Shown here in pieces: positions 33,301 through 45,112 of a stretch of 53,787 nucleotides of DNA; within the stretch, counting starts at the first letter, position 1, and every line of letters starts with the position of its first letter. The stretch lies in the NCBI GenBank assembly GCA_001600875.1, contig BCLD01000014.1:163372-217158 (forward strand), read 5' to 3'. The notes under the pieces are model-generated. The model ran no database searches. It was not told the origin of the DNA and saw nothing but the letters and a program-made list of their open reading frames with translations. A program made the translations under genes and the position numbers. The DNA comes from Solicoccozyma terricola (Eukaryota > Basidiomycota > Tremellomycetes > Filobasidiales > Piskurozymaceae).

Positions 33301-36300
33301 GACAATCAGAAGATATTGCCAAGTCTCTGAGACCATACCTCGAGACGGTTTTGTCTACGTCGGCATCCGTCAAATACCCTCTCCCAGCGCCATTAGCGAG
33401 AATGGGGATGCTCGATCACCGCCTCCGAATGTTGCGACGGCAGCGTGAAGAGGAGGAGGCTGCTCTCATACTCGAGGAAGAAAGGAAACCGCAACCCGAG
33501 TCCGCCCCGCCGAGCTTTTTGGCTCGACTCATCACCCCTGGAGGTGCATTGTCGACGACGGGCTCAGATAACTGGGAATCCAACACACCGATTCCCCGAG
33601 AACCTGGTACGGACCCCTTCTCGGATCAGCTTCCCACGGCGGATACTTCCGCTCCGCCGATAGGTCCACCGGCAGCTCGAGAGAGCGTCCTCCGATCACC
33701 TGAAGAGGTCCGTCGGGACAGCGATATCGCACAGACAGAATTCGAGCATGCCGAACAGCTCAAACTCTGGGCCTGGTATAATAGCCGCAGTGCACCCACA
33801 GTGCGACCAGAGAACTACCAAGGGTTACTCTACCTCGATGCCAGTGTGTGCGAAGGGCAAGACAAGCCATGCACGGGTCCCTCCTTGATGACGCATAATT
33901 TCTATATGGAAGACGACTGCACTCTCGGCCAGTACATCGAGAAGCTGGCGCAATCGGCCGGACACGAGTGCACAAGCAAGACATGCTCGAGGTTGCAGCT
34001 TTACCATTTCCGAGTCCTTGTTCACGGGAACACCCGGTTGCAGATCGCTATGGACCAATTCCCGTGTCCCTCCCCTGGCATGGAGGACAAGATCATCACT
34101 TGGAGCTACTGTCAAATCTGCAAAGACGCTTCTCCGACCGCTATCCTCAGGGACGATACTTGGAACTTTTCGTGGGCCAAGTATCTGGAACACTCGTTTT
34201 ATCCGCCGGTTGGTAGAGGAGGGTTCGCATGCCCACACGATCTATACCGCGACCAGATTCGATATTTCGCTCATCGGGACATGGCTATCCGAATTCACAA
34301 CGAGGTCATTGATATACACGACGTGATCAGACCTTCCGTGAGGCTACAAGTGCGGAAAGAGACGCGAGTCCTCCTTAAGAATCAGGAATATGAAACGATT
34401 GTCAACAAGGCAACCGCATTCTATGACTCGGTCGTACTACGTCTCAAGTCATTCGATTGCCAGGTGGTTCAACCCGAACACATGGAGAAGCTGGGCATGC
34501 AAGCCGAGCAGTTGATCGAACGAGCACAGATCCATCGCTCAGATATACTGGATCTTCTGGACCGCACATATAAGCTAACGCCACTCACCGACGTTCTGGC
34601 CCTCAACTCTGTATATCAAACGTTACAAGACTCGGTCGTCCAGTGGGATGTCGACTTTACTGAGATGGAGAAGGCCTACCTGCCTTCCGACAAGGATTTA
34701 CGAAGGATTACAACGGCGAACCTGAAGAGATTCTTTGCGACTCAGGATATGGATCGAAGTGTCAGCGGCGCGACTGTGTCCGAGGCAGATGAGACAGAGT
34801 CACGCATGGACGATATGCCGGCGGTCCTCGCTCCAGGTCCAGACACGCTTTTGGCTTGTGCAACTGCGAGCATAGCCAGCAGTAACAGCAGTGATCGGGA
34901 CTCGACCGAGCTTCCTGCCCTCCGCCTGGATGCAACAGATTGTGGCAAATCGGCAGCTACAACACCTATGGCGGAATTGCACGCCGAACCAACCCCTGTT
35001 GATCGACAAGCCAAGCGATCAGCAGATGATGAGTCCGAGAATGAGAGCGATTCGACGATCTCAGCTCTCCCTCAATTATCTCCTGGTGCGAAGCGGCGTG
35101 GACCGGCGACGGACGAGTCAAGCGCTAGCGGTATGGAGAGGGATTTGACAGTCTTTGTTTCGAGGCTACCGCGGCGTTCGAAACCTGCCCCTTCTGTTGC
35201 CGATCTCATCAGCAGATTTCAAGCAGCATCACCTACGGAAGACGGTTCGCCCGTCAGATTACGATCGCAAAGGGTGTCGCCGGTGTCGCCCTCATACGAC
35301 AACTTGGATGCTCCCGCTCCGACAACTGCCTCCGACAGACCCAAGTTGCGTAGAGGCAAAACGGATGGGTATTACCACTCGCATCGGTCTTCAACCCGAG
35401 GTCAAGGTTTATCCGATGATGATCGCAGCTACGCAGCCAATGCATCGCGCATTCCTACCATCTCCGCGGTCAAACGCACGCCAAGCCATCATGATGTTGG
35501 TTTGTCTGGCGACCACTCCCCGATGCCTTTGTCATGGGCTCACCATGTACGACCCAAACCACATCGAAGCTCTACGTTGCAAGTCCCATCTGGCAGCCAT
35601 GGGCCATCACGGCCGTGCACGCCAACTTTCTCCTCGAAGCAACGGGCGGATATGAGCAAGATGGGGAAGGGCAAGGCGCCTCACCGACAGCTCATGGATC
35701 CGATGATGAAGAGTCTCCTTCAAAGTGGAGTTCGAACGCCCAAGCGCAATTTGGCTGGGAATTTGTCCACCAAGGTTAGCACACTTGCCAAGCACTTTGA
35801 CCGCATCTCTCGCGATGCGGAGCGAGACCGTCAGCGCCGGATCGCGTCAGCAAGAGGACGACGTGCGCGACCAGTCGCACTGACTCGCGCAAAAGTTTCC
35901 GTCTATGATAACGTCAATGATGCGTTTAGAGATGACGACGAAGACGATTCTGACGGCGCAGATGACGAGGATGATGATGAGCCGGAGAGGGCGGAAGGTC
36001 GCCATGCCGGTGAAAGCGAGCCTGAGAATCTGCCCGTGGAGGAGCCGGCTCCTGCGGCACTGGTGATACAAGCCCCATCGGAAGACACGGCACCGCAAGC
36101 ACTGCTTCAGGACCCGGGGCCAACGACGCCACCGATTGACATCACACATGAGGAGGTGCACAAGGACGAGGAGACCGATTTACTGCCCTCCTCGCTGCCC
36201 GTGTCGGAAGCTGCAACCGATATCTCGCTAAAGGACCGCCTTCAAATCGTCTTGCCGCCCCTGAATACCACTACGCCATTGATGAGCGTGCCTCCCACAC

Positions 36301-38224
36301 CTAATCTTCCAGCTTCAAAGGAGGGTTCTGGAGTCGCGACTGTACATCTCTCGGAAAGTGAAGTTAGCTCGGGCGGGCCAGAGAGGTCGAACATACTCAA
36401 GACTTTGTCGGGACTGTGGGCATACAACAATGCGGACATGACACCGTTGGAATATCCACTGTGAGTGGGAGGTGCTGATGCTGGCTCGACTGTTCTGATA
36501 AATACGTTTCTCGCAGTTCCGCCGCGGAACATGTGTTTGCTGACTCTCGCATCATCATCCGAGAGGACGAGCCGACTTCGATCATTGCATTCACGCTTGC
36601 CACGAAACAGTACCGAGACAAGATGCGCAATCTCGCTCATCAATCACGCACTGCCCGGAAGGTGGAAAGTACGATCTCGGAGGAGGCACTCATTGGTGAC
36701 AAAGGGTCGTCATCTTGGGATGTTATTACCATGGACGACATTGCAGACCACGACGATGGTCTGAACAGGGATGGTGGAACTCACCTGAAGTATGGTGAGT
36801 AAATGAGTATGGACAGAGGAAGAGTTGGTGGCTGAAGAAGATGCTTTCACGGCCCCTTTAGACTTTGAAAGCGGCCACTCTACCATCTTTTGCCGTATCT
36901 TCTTTGCCGAACAGTTTGCGGCTTTGCGAGCGTCCTGCGGCTGCGAACAGAGCTTCCTGGAGAGTCTTGCGCGGTGCTTGAGATGGGACTCGTCCGGTGG
37001 CAAGTCTGGTTCAGCGTTTCTGAAAACGAAAGGTCAGTATGTCCTACATACATGGACGGCATCTAGCTGATCAACGTATCACTTTCTTGTAGACGATCGC
37101 TTTATCGCCAAGGAGGTTTCTCGCTTGGAAATGGACGCTCTCACAAAGTTTGCACCATCTTACTTTGAGTACATGAAACGGAGTCTGGCTCATAGTGTGA
37201 GTTGGAGTTGTGGGTACTGGCTTTTGACGCTCTCTGACATTCTCTACATTGTCCAGCGGCCAACCGCGCTGGCCAAAATCTACGGTTTCTTCAAAATTGG
37301 GTTTCGCAACGCCACCACCGGTCGGTCCTTGCGTATGAACGTCTTGATCATGGAGAATTTGTTCTATGAGAGGCGTTTCGATCGCGTGAGTCGGGCATGT
37401 GAAAGCGAAGGGGACGTTTTCCTTTTAATGTCGCCGTGTTTTACAGATCTTCGACTTGAAGGGCAGCACGCGCAATCGCTTGGTCGTGGCGACTGGTCAT
37501 GTCAATCAGGTGTTGTGAGTAAATTGAGTCCGCCGAGGTCGTTATTTATTGCTAACCTTTGTTTCGAGCATCAGACTGGATGAAAATCTGATGGAGCGTA
37601 AGTACTTGTTGATCGGTCCGATCGGACGTTGCTAATAACGTCAACTCTGGCAGTGGCAAACCGGCAACCTCTATATATGCGTGATCATTCAAAGAAGATC
37701 TTACGGACTGCTCTTTGGAACGACAGTGAGTGATGGAGTCCTTCTGACCGCAAATGACGGAGACTGATCTTGGCCACCGACTCAGCCCTCTTCCTGGCCA
37801 GTTTGAATGTCATGGATTATTCACTCGTCGTGGGAGTGGACAGTGAGCGGAAGGAATTGGTCGTTGGCGTTGTGGATTACATCAGGACGTTTACATGGTG
37901 AGTTTGAGAGCATCCAAAAGTGTTTGAGCTCGGTGCTGATATCACCGCGTCTTAGGGACAAGAAATTGGAGTCCTGGGTGAAGGATTTGGGAGGTGCTGG
38001 TCGAGGAGAGCCAACGATCGTGACGCCGAAACAATGTGAGCTCTAGGTGGTTGGGGCGGATGGTTGGGGTGGATGGGTTGGGAACTGACAACCCGACGTC
38101 GCGATCAGACAAGGCGAGGTTCAGGACGGCGATGGACAAGTACTTTCCTTCCGTCCCGGATCGTTGGTCCGTTGTGCAGCCGGATACGCTACCGGCAGAT
38201 GATGATGCAGTGCAGTCGCTCTAG
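30305..38224 (+). CDS. FAB1: Fab1/PIKfyve phosphatidylinositol 3-phosphate 5-kinase
   Basis: 15 exons, ~2,365 aa: 30305-31062, 31127-31181, 31246-31330, 31398-32253, 32315-36460, 36517-36794, 36817-37032, 37093-37196, 37257-37385, 37447-37514, 37575-37597, 37654-37725, 37786-37897, 37956-38035, 38109-38224. The FYVE finger spans exons 2-4, with [13 protein letters not shown], the PI3P-binding [10 protein letters not shown] and VCNLC. A chaperonin (CCT)-like domain begins at about residue 595 and includes [16 protein letters not shown] and [11 protein letters not shown] long disordered acidic stretch follows within the 4.1 kb exon 5. The C-terminal PIP-kinase domain has [41 protein letters not shown] and [15 protein letters not shown]. 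It makes PI(3,5)P2 on vacuole/endosome membranes with Vac14 and Fig4. The start is the first in-frame ATG. Confidence 0.96.
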
Positions 38225-38378
38225 ATGGAAGGGTTTGCAAGCGATAGGATGGATGTCGACCTGACGAGTTACATTACGACATTGATGATAAGGTTGTCAG
38301 CACGACTTCAATGTACAGCAACGTTGTAAAAAGAATCAAAAGATGAGGCGGCCGATGAGGCGGCCCCGATGATGTCGC

Positions 38379-41008
38379 CTATGCTCCTGACATTGGATCT
38401 GGACTACCACCCACGGACTCGTTCTCGCCAAAGCTCCACAGCGTGCTAATACTGGAGTCTTTTACATGGCCCGACTTCTCCTCTTGACGTGAGGGATGGA
38501 AGTCGTTTGGGCTCCTGCTAGGTGAGCGTGCCTGAGTTGCTGATGCACGTCGTCGCAGAGCTATTCTGTCACTGAGGTCTGAGGAAGGGCTGGTGAAACT
38601 GCCGCTCGCGATCCCTTTACCAAGTCTTGCCAACTGCTGCCTCTCTCGATCATCGAAACCTTTCAGTGCTGCCGCGGCGATGTCTTCTGTGATTTCTTGA
38701 TCAGGGTCCAGTTTGTCAATCTCTGGCGATAAAGGCGACGAGGCAATCAATCCGGTTTTGCCGCGGAAAAAGGAGAAGCGGGAGAGTGACGACGATGATC
38801 TGCTTGGGGTGGGCAAGGAAGCGCTGGGAGTGGGCGCGGTTCTACTTCTGCTGATCGACGGTCGAAGAGATGTTGACGAATGGGGCGTCAGGAGGTCCTC
38901 TGAGCCGCGGACAGTTGTGGCCGGGACGTCGTTAGAGGGCGAGGTGATGCCCATCAGCTTCATAGTGGTAGCGAGACGCTCCCTTTCCCTTCGGTCGTCT
39001 TCATCTTCCTCGTAATAAACGATACGCTGCTTGGTAGTTTTGCTGTTGAGTTTGATAGGGGGTGTTGAGGCGGTTGTAAGTTCTTGCAGCGGTGTAGACA
39101 CTGATGAGGAAGTAGATGCAAAGCCTCCAAACGATGGCCAATCGATTGACATGCCGCGTTGGGCCTAGGATCCGTGTTGATGGTGAGCAGTGTTTCGCGG
39201 ACTGTTGATTCAACAAAACTCACCCGCTTCTCGGAAGGTGACTCGTCCGCTGTCACGGCCGGAGATGGCGTATTTGGGCTCATCGCTGGGATGAACATGC
39301 TCAACGGTCTCATGATACTACGGCGCTTGGAACTGGCAGCAGGGGTTGGTGCCAATGGCGATCCTGCAGCGGTGACTGGCGCCTGCGGTTCGATCACAGC
39401 GGGCAATGGTAGTTGTGTCGTGTCTTTGGTACGTCGAGCGGGGGGAATGACTTTTACGCCGCCGCTGGTGGAGTCCGCGTAGTCGGTCGAAAGTATGTGC
39501 TCGAAGCCTGTGCGGAAGTTGGTGGTTCAGTTGATGCAAAAGGCAATAGATAACGCAATGGATTCCGGTGACGTTTTACCTGGCTGGCTTATGATGCGGT
39601 CGAGAATCTGAGGGTGTTGTTTTGGGACAATTCAGTCAAGGCGTTGGGTTGTGACCACCAAAAGGCGTCACCCACCTTTGAACAGTACAAAGACAATGCT
39701 TTGCTAGAGTCCTTCAGAGCCTTGTTCTCCGCGATGAGCGCTGCAAGGGACAAGAACGTGATATCAGCGGTCTCGCGACATCCTTGATACGCCGCGGTGA
39801 GATCTTCACCATCAATAGTTTGCACATCCTCTTCGGCAATCTCCTTCCCAATTCTGTCCACGGCATTACTTGGCTCCTCATCGAACATCATACCACCGTC
39901 CATCGTCCTCTCGCGCAACAATATCTCATAACTCTCATTTTGATCCCTCAAAGTGCCAAAGTCCTCTTTCAACATGTGAAGTTCTCTCGTCATTGCTTTA
40001 TCTTGAGCTGTGAGAGCTGCGTTTGTGGTTTGGAGATGGGAAATCTCCAATTGCGCCTCTGACAATTCTTCGAGGAGAACAGTGAGAGGTTGTGTACGGG
40101 CATCTTCGTTTGGGGATTGAAGTGGAGTGGCCGCAGATACCTCTGTGGTGGATTCAGAAACCGATCGTTTATCACGCATAGCCGCGGTGGCGTCTTGAAG
40201 CTTGTTCTGGGATGCAACCAGACTGAACCTCAAATGTTCCTCTGATAATGCGAACGCTCGTCGTTCAGTTTCAAAGCTCGTTTCCTGGGATCGATAGAGG
40301 ATGAAATCAGTTCAAAGGCCGATTTGGCGTACGTGTAAGGTGGGGGTGTACTGACCTGTTCATCATACCTCCTTCCCAATTCCTTTTTCTCTCGTTCAAG
40401 GTCTTTGACTGCCGTTCGTAGTTTTTCCAGGACAACTTCTCGAGAAGCTAGAGCTTCTTCCAGTCGGGACTGGTGATGTGGGGGGGGGGGGGGGGGGGGG
40501 GGTTCACAATGTCAGATGGAGGGTATCATTATTCTGTAGACAGAGTTCTACCAACCTGCTCGTATTCGCTACTATTCATTCGTGAAGATAATTTGGATAA
40601 CATATTCTCCATTTCTATTGTTGCTTTCGTGAGTTGATTGTTGGAATCTTCAAGTTCGATCAGCTGGGATGTCATCTGTTGGGGGTGGGGGGGGGGGGGG
40701 GGGGTTAACGGCTGTCAATCTCATATCGCCGACATGCATCACCAGCAACTTGCACTCACTTGCTCTCTATTCGACCATTCCACAATCAACGCGCTCTCCA
40801 ACTCATCCCTACTCGCCCGCTTCAATTCCTCTTCATTCCTTTCGCGCAATCCACCCATCAAACCGTCTTGCATTCTGGAAGGCGTTGATGAGAGTGGACT
40901 CGAGTGGGAGGATGGATGGTTGTCTGATCGGCGACGGAGGCGAGAGGAGGTTAGTGGTCGGGGTGGGGGTGTAGGGGTGGGTGTGGGCGTGGATGTCGAG
41001 GATATCAT
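38379..41008 (-). CDS. coiled-coil protein with disordered Ser-rich tail, unknown role
   Basis: Seven exons in transcript order give 729 aa: 41008-40760, 40675-40556, 40469-40356, 40284-39676, 39607-39580, 39507-39224, 39164-38379. Residues ~50-370 are rich in Glu, Leu, Lys and Gln with heptad spacing, for example LEDSNNQLTKATIEMENML, VVLEKLRTAVKDLEREKKEL and LHMLKEDFGTLRDQNE. They end in a conserved-looking helix, LIAENKALKDSSKAL, then ILDRIISQPGFEHIL. This layout recalls a group of fungal coiled-coil proteins with a helix near LLxxK/ENKxLxxY, but I cannot name the function. The C-terminal half is Ser/Thr/Pro-rich. Two introns hold long sense-strand poly-C tracts. The ATG at 41008 is chosen because the frame upstream has only non-ATG starts. 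Confidence 0.8.
40480..40502. repeat. 23-bp poly-G/poly-C tract inside an intron
   Basis: A continuous G run on the + strand, which is C on the sense strand of the coiled-coil gene. It lies just upstream of the acceptor at 40470. A similar G18 run at 40687-40704 lies in the next intron upstream in the same gene. Confidence 0.95.
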
Positions 41009-41364
41009 GTCGTCGCGTGGGTGGGGTGGGGGTGGGGGGTAATGTATGGTGCCGCCACAAGACTTTATGGTGTGAGTTTCGATCCGATTGTCTGAGTTGT
41101 CACCGCTGGGAATATCCTTGTCACTCGTTGCCACCAATTATCACCGTCGTCGCTGTCCAAGACGATGATGTCGAGGTGCAGCTGCGTGTGGATATGTTGG
41201 ATATGTTCGAGGGGTGAGGGGGTTGAGAACAAGACCCGGAGGGTCCAATTGTCAACAAATCCAGTCAATCACGTGATATAATACATGGATGGTACAAATG
41301 AACAAGGAACAGCACGGAATATGTCCAGAGGCTCACTCGCCGAGTAGCTGCACGATCCCACCAC
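41009..41364. other. promoter region of the coiled-coil gene / Aurora 3' flank
   Basis: This holds a GGGTGGGGGTG-rich stretch near 41016-41040 and otherwise nothing I can support as a gene. Confidence 0.5.
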
Positions 41365-43189
41365 TCATGCCCTCGCCTTGCCTCCGTCTTGATCGCTACT
41401 TCTCTTCCTGGCGTATTCGGTCACCCAGGGGTGAGTGATGACTTCCGAGAGAGGAATCCGGTGTTCTGGAGTCGCACGGAGGAGCTGGAAGGGGTGGGGG
41501 GGGGGGGAAGGGGNGGGGGGTTGAGCATGTAAGGCATATGTGGATGCGATGAATCACACTCACTCTCGTTATCAGATCAGCGGCTCCGGAAGAAAAGAAT
41601 GAAGGGATTTTCAAATCCACATTGACGATCCTCTTATGCGTCGCTGCAAAGTGTGTCGACGAGGTTGTCACCATTGCCGTTTTAATAACCCCAGAGAACC
41701 ACCCTTCCTACTCACCTTGAGGACCCTCCTCCTCGAACGGTGGACTCCCATTCAAGAATTCGTAACACAATATCCCCAATGCCCAAATATCAACATAATG
41801 ACCGTGAGGTTGTTGAAGGATCATCTCTGGTGGGAGGTAGTCGAGAGTTCCGCAGTACGTCTCGCGGCTGTGGGTAGAAAGCTGAGAGAATGGACTGTGG
41901 AGGCCGTGGGGTGGGTCTACGAACCGACTGCTAGGTGCGTGAACACTCCATCCGAAATCCGCAATCTTCAATTCTCCATTCAATCCTAGACGACGGGATG
42001 GGATTTAGGGAGAGGACGAATCAGAAGACCCCCCGTCAAACTCACCTAGTAACAGATTCTCCGGCTTGATATCTCTGTGAATCACATGTTTTTTGTGTAG
42101 ATATGATAGAGCATCTGCCATTTGAGCGATGTACTGTACGCGGGATGGATGTCGTTGGTAAGCGTCGGAGTTTTCATACATTCCCCCTCATCTCTCTCCA
42201 CACAACACACCCACCCGACTACTCTTCTTCTCACTAAACCTTCCTTCCCTCTGCAAATGCTTGAACAATTCTCCTTTGATCGCGTATTCGAGGACTAGGA
42301 AGATTCGTTTCGTATCGTGAAAGTATGCATACAGACGGAGGATATTTGGGTGTCTCAAATTCTGTTGAATTTCAATCTCCCTCCTGACCTGTCTCTCGAC
42401 CTTGTCTTTCACAATCTCATGCTTCCATAGTAGTTTCAAGGCGACGATGAAATGGGGTTTCGCTTTCGTTCTGGCGAGGTAGACGCGGCCGAATTTGCCT
42501 CGACCTAGTTTCCGACCGATTTCAAAAGATGCAATGGAGAGTGATGGGGTTCTGGTGGGGTGCGGGTTGGGGGGGGGGGGGTGGTGCGGGTTGATCATTG
42601 GGACACACACGCGCAAGAATTGCACCAGCCAAACGACTCACTTTTTCTCTCCCACACCACCTCTATTCCCACTCTCGATATCCAACACTTTCCCCGTATA
42701 ATCACCAACCTCTCTCCCACCCATGCTTCTCACCATCTCCCTCTCCTCCCTCTCCAACCCACCATCGTATTTCCCAATCGGTATATCATTTACATTAACC
42801 TGCGGGATCTTCTTTTGCGTGGAGAGTGTGGACGTTTGCATACGTGATGTGGTAGCGTGGGCAGGACCATGTACGCCGTGTGCCGTATGAGCGACGAGTT
42901 TCTTCGATGGTGAAGCTGGAAGTGGGATTCGATCGACATTTACGCCTGCGAGTTTAAGCAATGGAGCTCTTGCGGCGGCCTGTTGTTCAGCGTATATCGC
43001 TGGCCCCTGGTTGGGAGGACGAGCGGCTGCTAGTGCTGGATTCATGTATTTCTTGAGGACGGGAGCGAGTCGCGAGGGTGGTTGTGATCCGGAGGGTTTG
43101 GTGATGTCGAGTGTGCGGAGCTGGGTTGTGATACGATCCGTTGCGATGCTGGAGCCTGCGCCTGAGGTCCCTCCTGCGTTGGCTGCCAT
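41365..43189 (-). CDS. IPL1: Aurora kinase (Ipl1 type)
   Basis: Seven exons in transcript order: 43189-42642, 42551-42215, 42133-42046, 41985-41925, 41867-41716, 41643-41564, 41484-41365; 461 aa with consistent phases. After a ~195-residue disordered N-terminus comes the kinase: [19 protein letters not shown] (glycine loop), VALKLLWK (ATP lysine), [12 protein letters not shown] (catalytic loop), [27 protein letters not shown] (activation loop and P+1), [29 protein letters not shown] and [11 protein letters not shown] are Aurora hallmarks. It should act in chromosome biorientation with INCENP (Sli15). The ATG at 43189 has an ideal context (CCACCATGG). An in-frame ATG at 43252 would add 21 residues. 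The intron within the activation loop is discussed in findings. An N at 41514 is intronic. Divergent from the next gene by 205 bp. Confidence 0.94.
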
Positions 43190-43394
43190 GGTGGGGGTGG
43201 GGGAGTGGTGGTGGGGGAGTGGGGGATGGGACGTAGAACTGTCACTGAACATGTTGTTTACGCCGGGGAAACCGTGTTGACACGTGAAATTAACAGCAAT
43301 CCGCGGACGAAAGTCGACTGAAATGTCGTCGTCCAGGGGGGGACAGGGTGACCACAAGCGATCCACCATCCCACCATCCCATCCACCATCAACC

Positions 43395-44440
43395 ATGTTC
43401 CACAAAACTCCACTCACTTCCTTGCTCGCATGTGCAACCCGCTCCACTCGACCCATCACCCGGCAGCTTCCTCGGTATACCACCGCTCAGCGATTTCTAG
43501 CCACCGCCCCTGAACCAGAAACCACCGCAAAGCTCACGCTGCAAGCACATGATCCTAGCATCCTATCCAACAAGGGCGGTGTACTCGCACCAAATGGTTT
43601 CGCCAGAGTCGAGGAATGGCAAACCGGACTATGGGATCGACTCGAGGAACAGATGAAGAGTGAGTTGATGGTGGCTCGTGGGCCGTGGCTCGTGGCGTCT
43701 GACAATCCGCGTTTTTTTTCTTCCCACGACAGACCAACCATCAATCCAAGCCGAACTAGCAACCAACTCTGCTCACTCCCAATCCCTCGATCTCGTCAAA
43801 CTCGTCGCATTCCTAGCTCGAGATCCATCGTTGTCCTTGGCGTTCAACTACGCAAGTCTGATATTAAACACCTCGTTCTTTCTTCAGAATATGGTGGGTC
43901 GGGTCGTGGTCGCCGCGCACTCGGACAAGGTGTCTGACGTTGTAGTTAACATCGATAGACCTCGACTCGTCAAGACGTTCCAGAGAGGTTTGCACATCTA
44001 CACGCTCATGTTATCGGCAAAGCTCGTGGAACCATCGGGTCGGGATGGCTATGGGTACGGCGCGCGAATCCTCCGTTGCCCTACCGCGTACTGACACACC
44101 TCGCCCCCCGCGCACGCAGCTCATCAAATCCGATAAAGGGACGTATGAGATAATCCCAACGTACGGCTCATCAACACTTCTCGTTCGAAACTCGATGTAC
44201 CTCGCAAACACCTCATCAACTCCATACCGACCTTCCACCCTCGCATCCCGCGATTCCCTTCCCATCCCATCGTTATCAAAGATCCCACAGAATAAACCGA
44301 ATGATACATCGACAACAATCAAGCCGCTCGCTGTTTGTTCATTGTTTGAGCATGCGTATGTGGAAAAGTACGGCGTTTGGGGAAAGGAAGAGTATGTCAA
44401 GGATTGGTGGAGGTCATTGGATTGGCAGAGAATCGATTGA
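43395..44440 (+). CDS. mitoribosomal small-subunit protein with Fe/Mn-SOD fold (mS42/mS43 type)
   Basis: Exons 43395-43659, 43733-43893, 43959-44054 and 44120-44440 give 280 aa. An Arg/Thr-rich N-terminus without acids (MFHKTPLTSLLACATRSTRP) fits mitochondrial import. The SOD-like core shows LAFNYASLILNTSFF, then RFAHLHAHVIGKARGTIGSG with WLW, and the C-terminal LAVCSLFEHAYVEKYGVWG with YVKDWW. The metal-binding His/Asp set of real superoxide dismutases is not kept, as in yeast Rsm26 and Mrp1, which are structural proteins of the mitochondrial 37S subunit. I cannot decide between the two paralogs by eye. The splice choices around 43894-43958 and 44055-44119 were fixed by this homology, because an unspliced reading ends in an unrelated sequence. 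Confidence 0.8.
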
Positions 44441-44546
44441 GAAGTGGGGGAAACGAGTGTTTTCGAGATCATGGTTGCAATAGTTTGATGGTGCGATGGT
44501 GGCCACGTATCTTTGTGCCGTGTGAATGCATGCAAACACAGCCAGA

Positions 44547-44588
44547 ACGTGGACGTTGAGACGTGGACGTTGAGACGTGGACGTTGAG
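44547..44588. repeat. three tandem copies of a 14-bp unit
   Basis: ACGTGGACGTTGAG is repeated three times head to tail without change, in the convergent gap between the SOD-fold gene and the TPR gene (44441-44714). No gene is seen in this gap. Confidence 0.95.
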
Positions 44589-44714
44589 ACCGTTCTCGAC
44601 GACCCTCAACATGTTGTACCTCAACGATCCCGACGACATCCTCAACATGATTGTACAAACAAGCCCCCGCGTCATCGCCTCTCCATCTAGCCACCCCTCT
44701 CCACAACCTCCCCA

Positions 44715-45058
44715 CTACCTCTCAAATCTCATACTATAACCCCCACCCTCCTGCTGATCAAACTTGAACATATTCGTACTCAGTCCAAACTTGCCCAATA
44801 TCCCATCTCCCAATTCCTTCAACTTCCCAATCATCTCGTCCTTTTCCTTTTCCTGCTGCGTAGCTATCCGTGGAGGGAGGGTGATGAGCGTCGTCCGGAT
44901 CGATGGACGGAGGGGGGAAGTGGATGGGAGTAACGTGAGGAGAAGCTGGTAGTCGGTCTCGGCGGACGTAAGGGATGACCAGGTGGATAGTCGGTTGTTG
45001 GCAAGAGCACGGCGGTGAAGGGATTTGACGTGGTGGGGGTCGATGGCGAGGGCTGTAA

Positions 45059-45112
<54 letters not shown>

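Noticed and set aside
41868..41924. A genuine 19-residue insertion in the Aurora activation loop
   Set aside because: Splicing at GTTCGT/CACAG restores the exact family consensus in phase, so the default annotation treats it as an intron. The retained form is kept only as a finding.
43284..43394. Upstream start for the SOD-fold gene
   Set aside because: No presequence-like start results; ATG 43395 gives a classic mitochondrial N-terminus.
43861..43892. A 32-nt intron in the SOD-fold gene (GTCTGATATT...TTCTTCAG)
   Set aside because: It is shorter than any other intron here, and the unspliced reading FNYASLILNTSFF matches the family.
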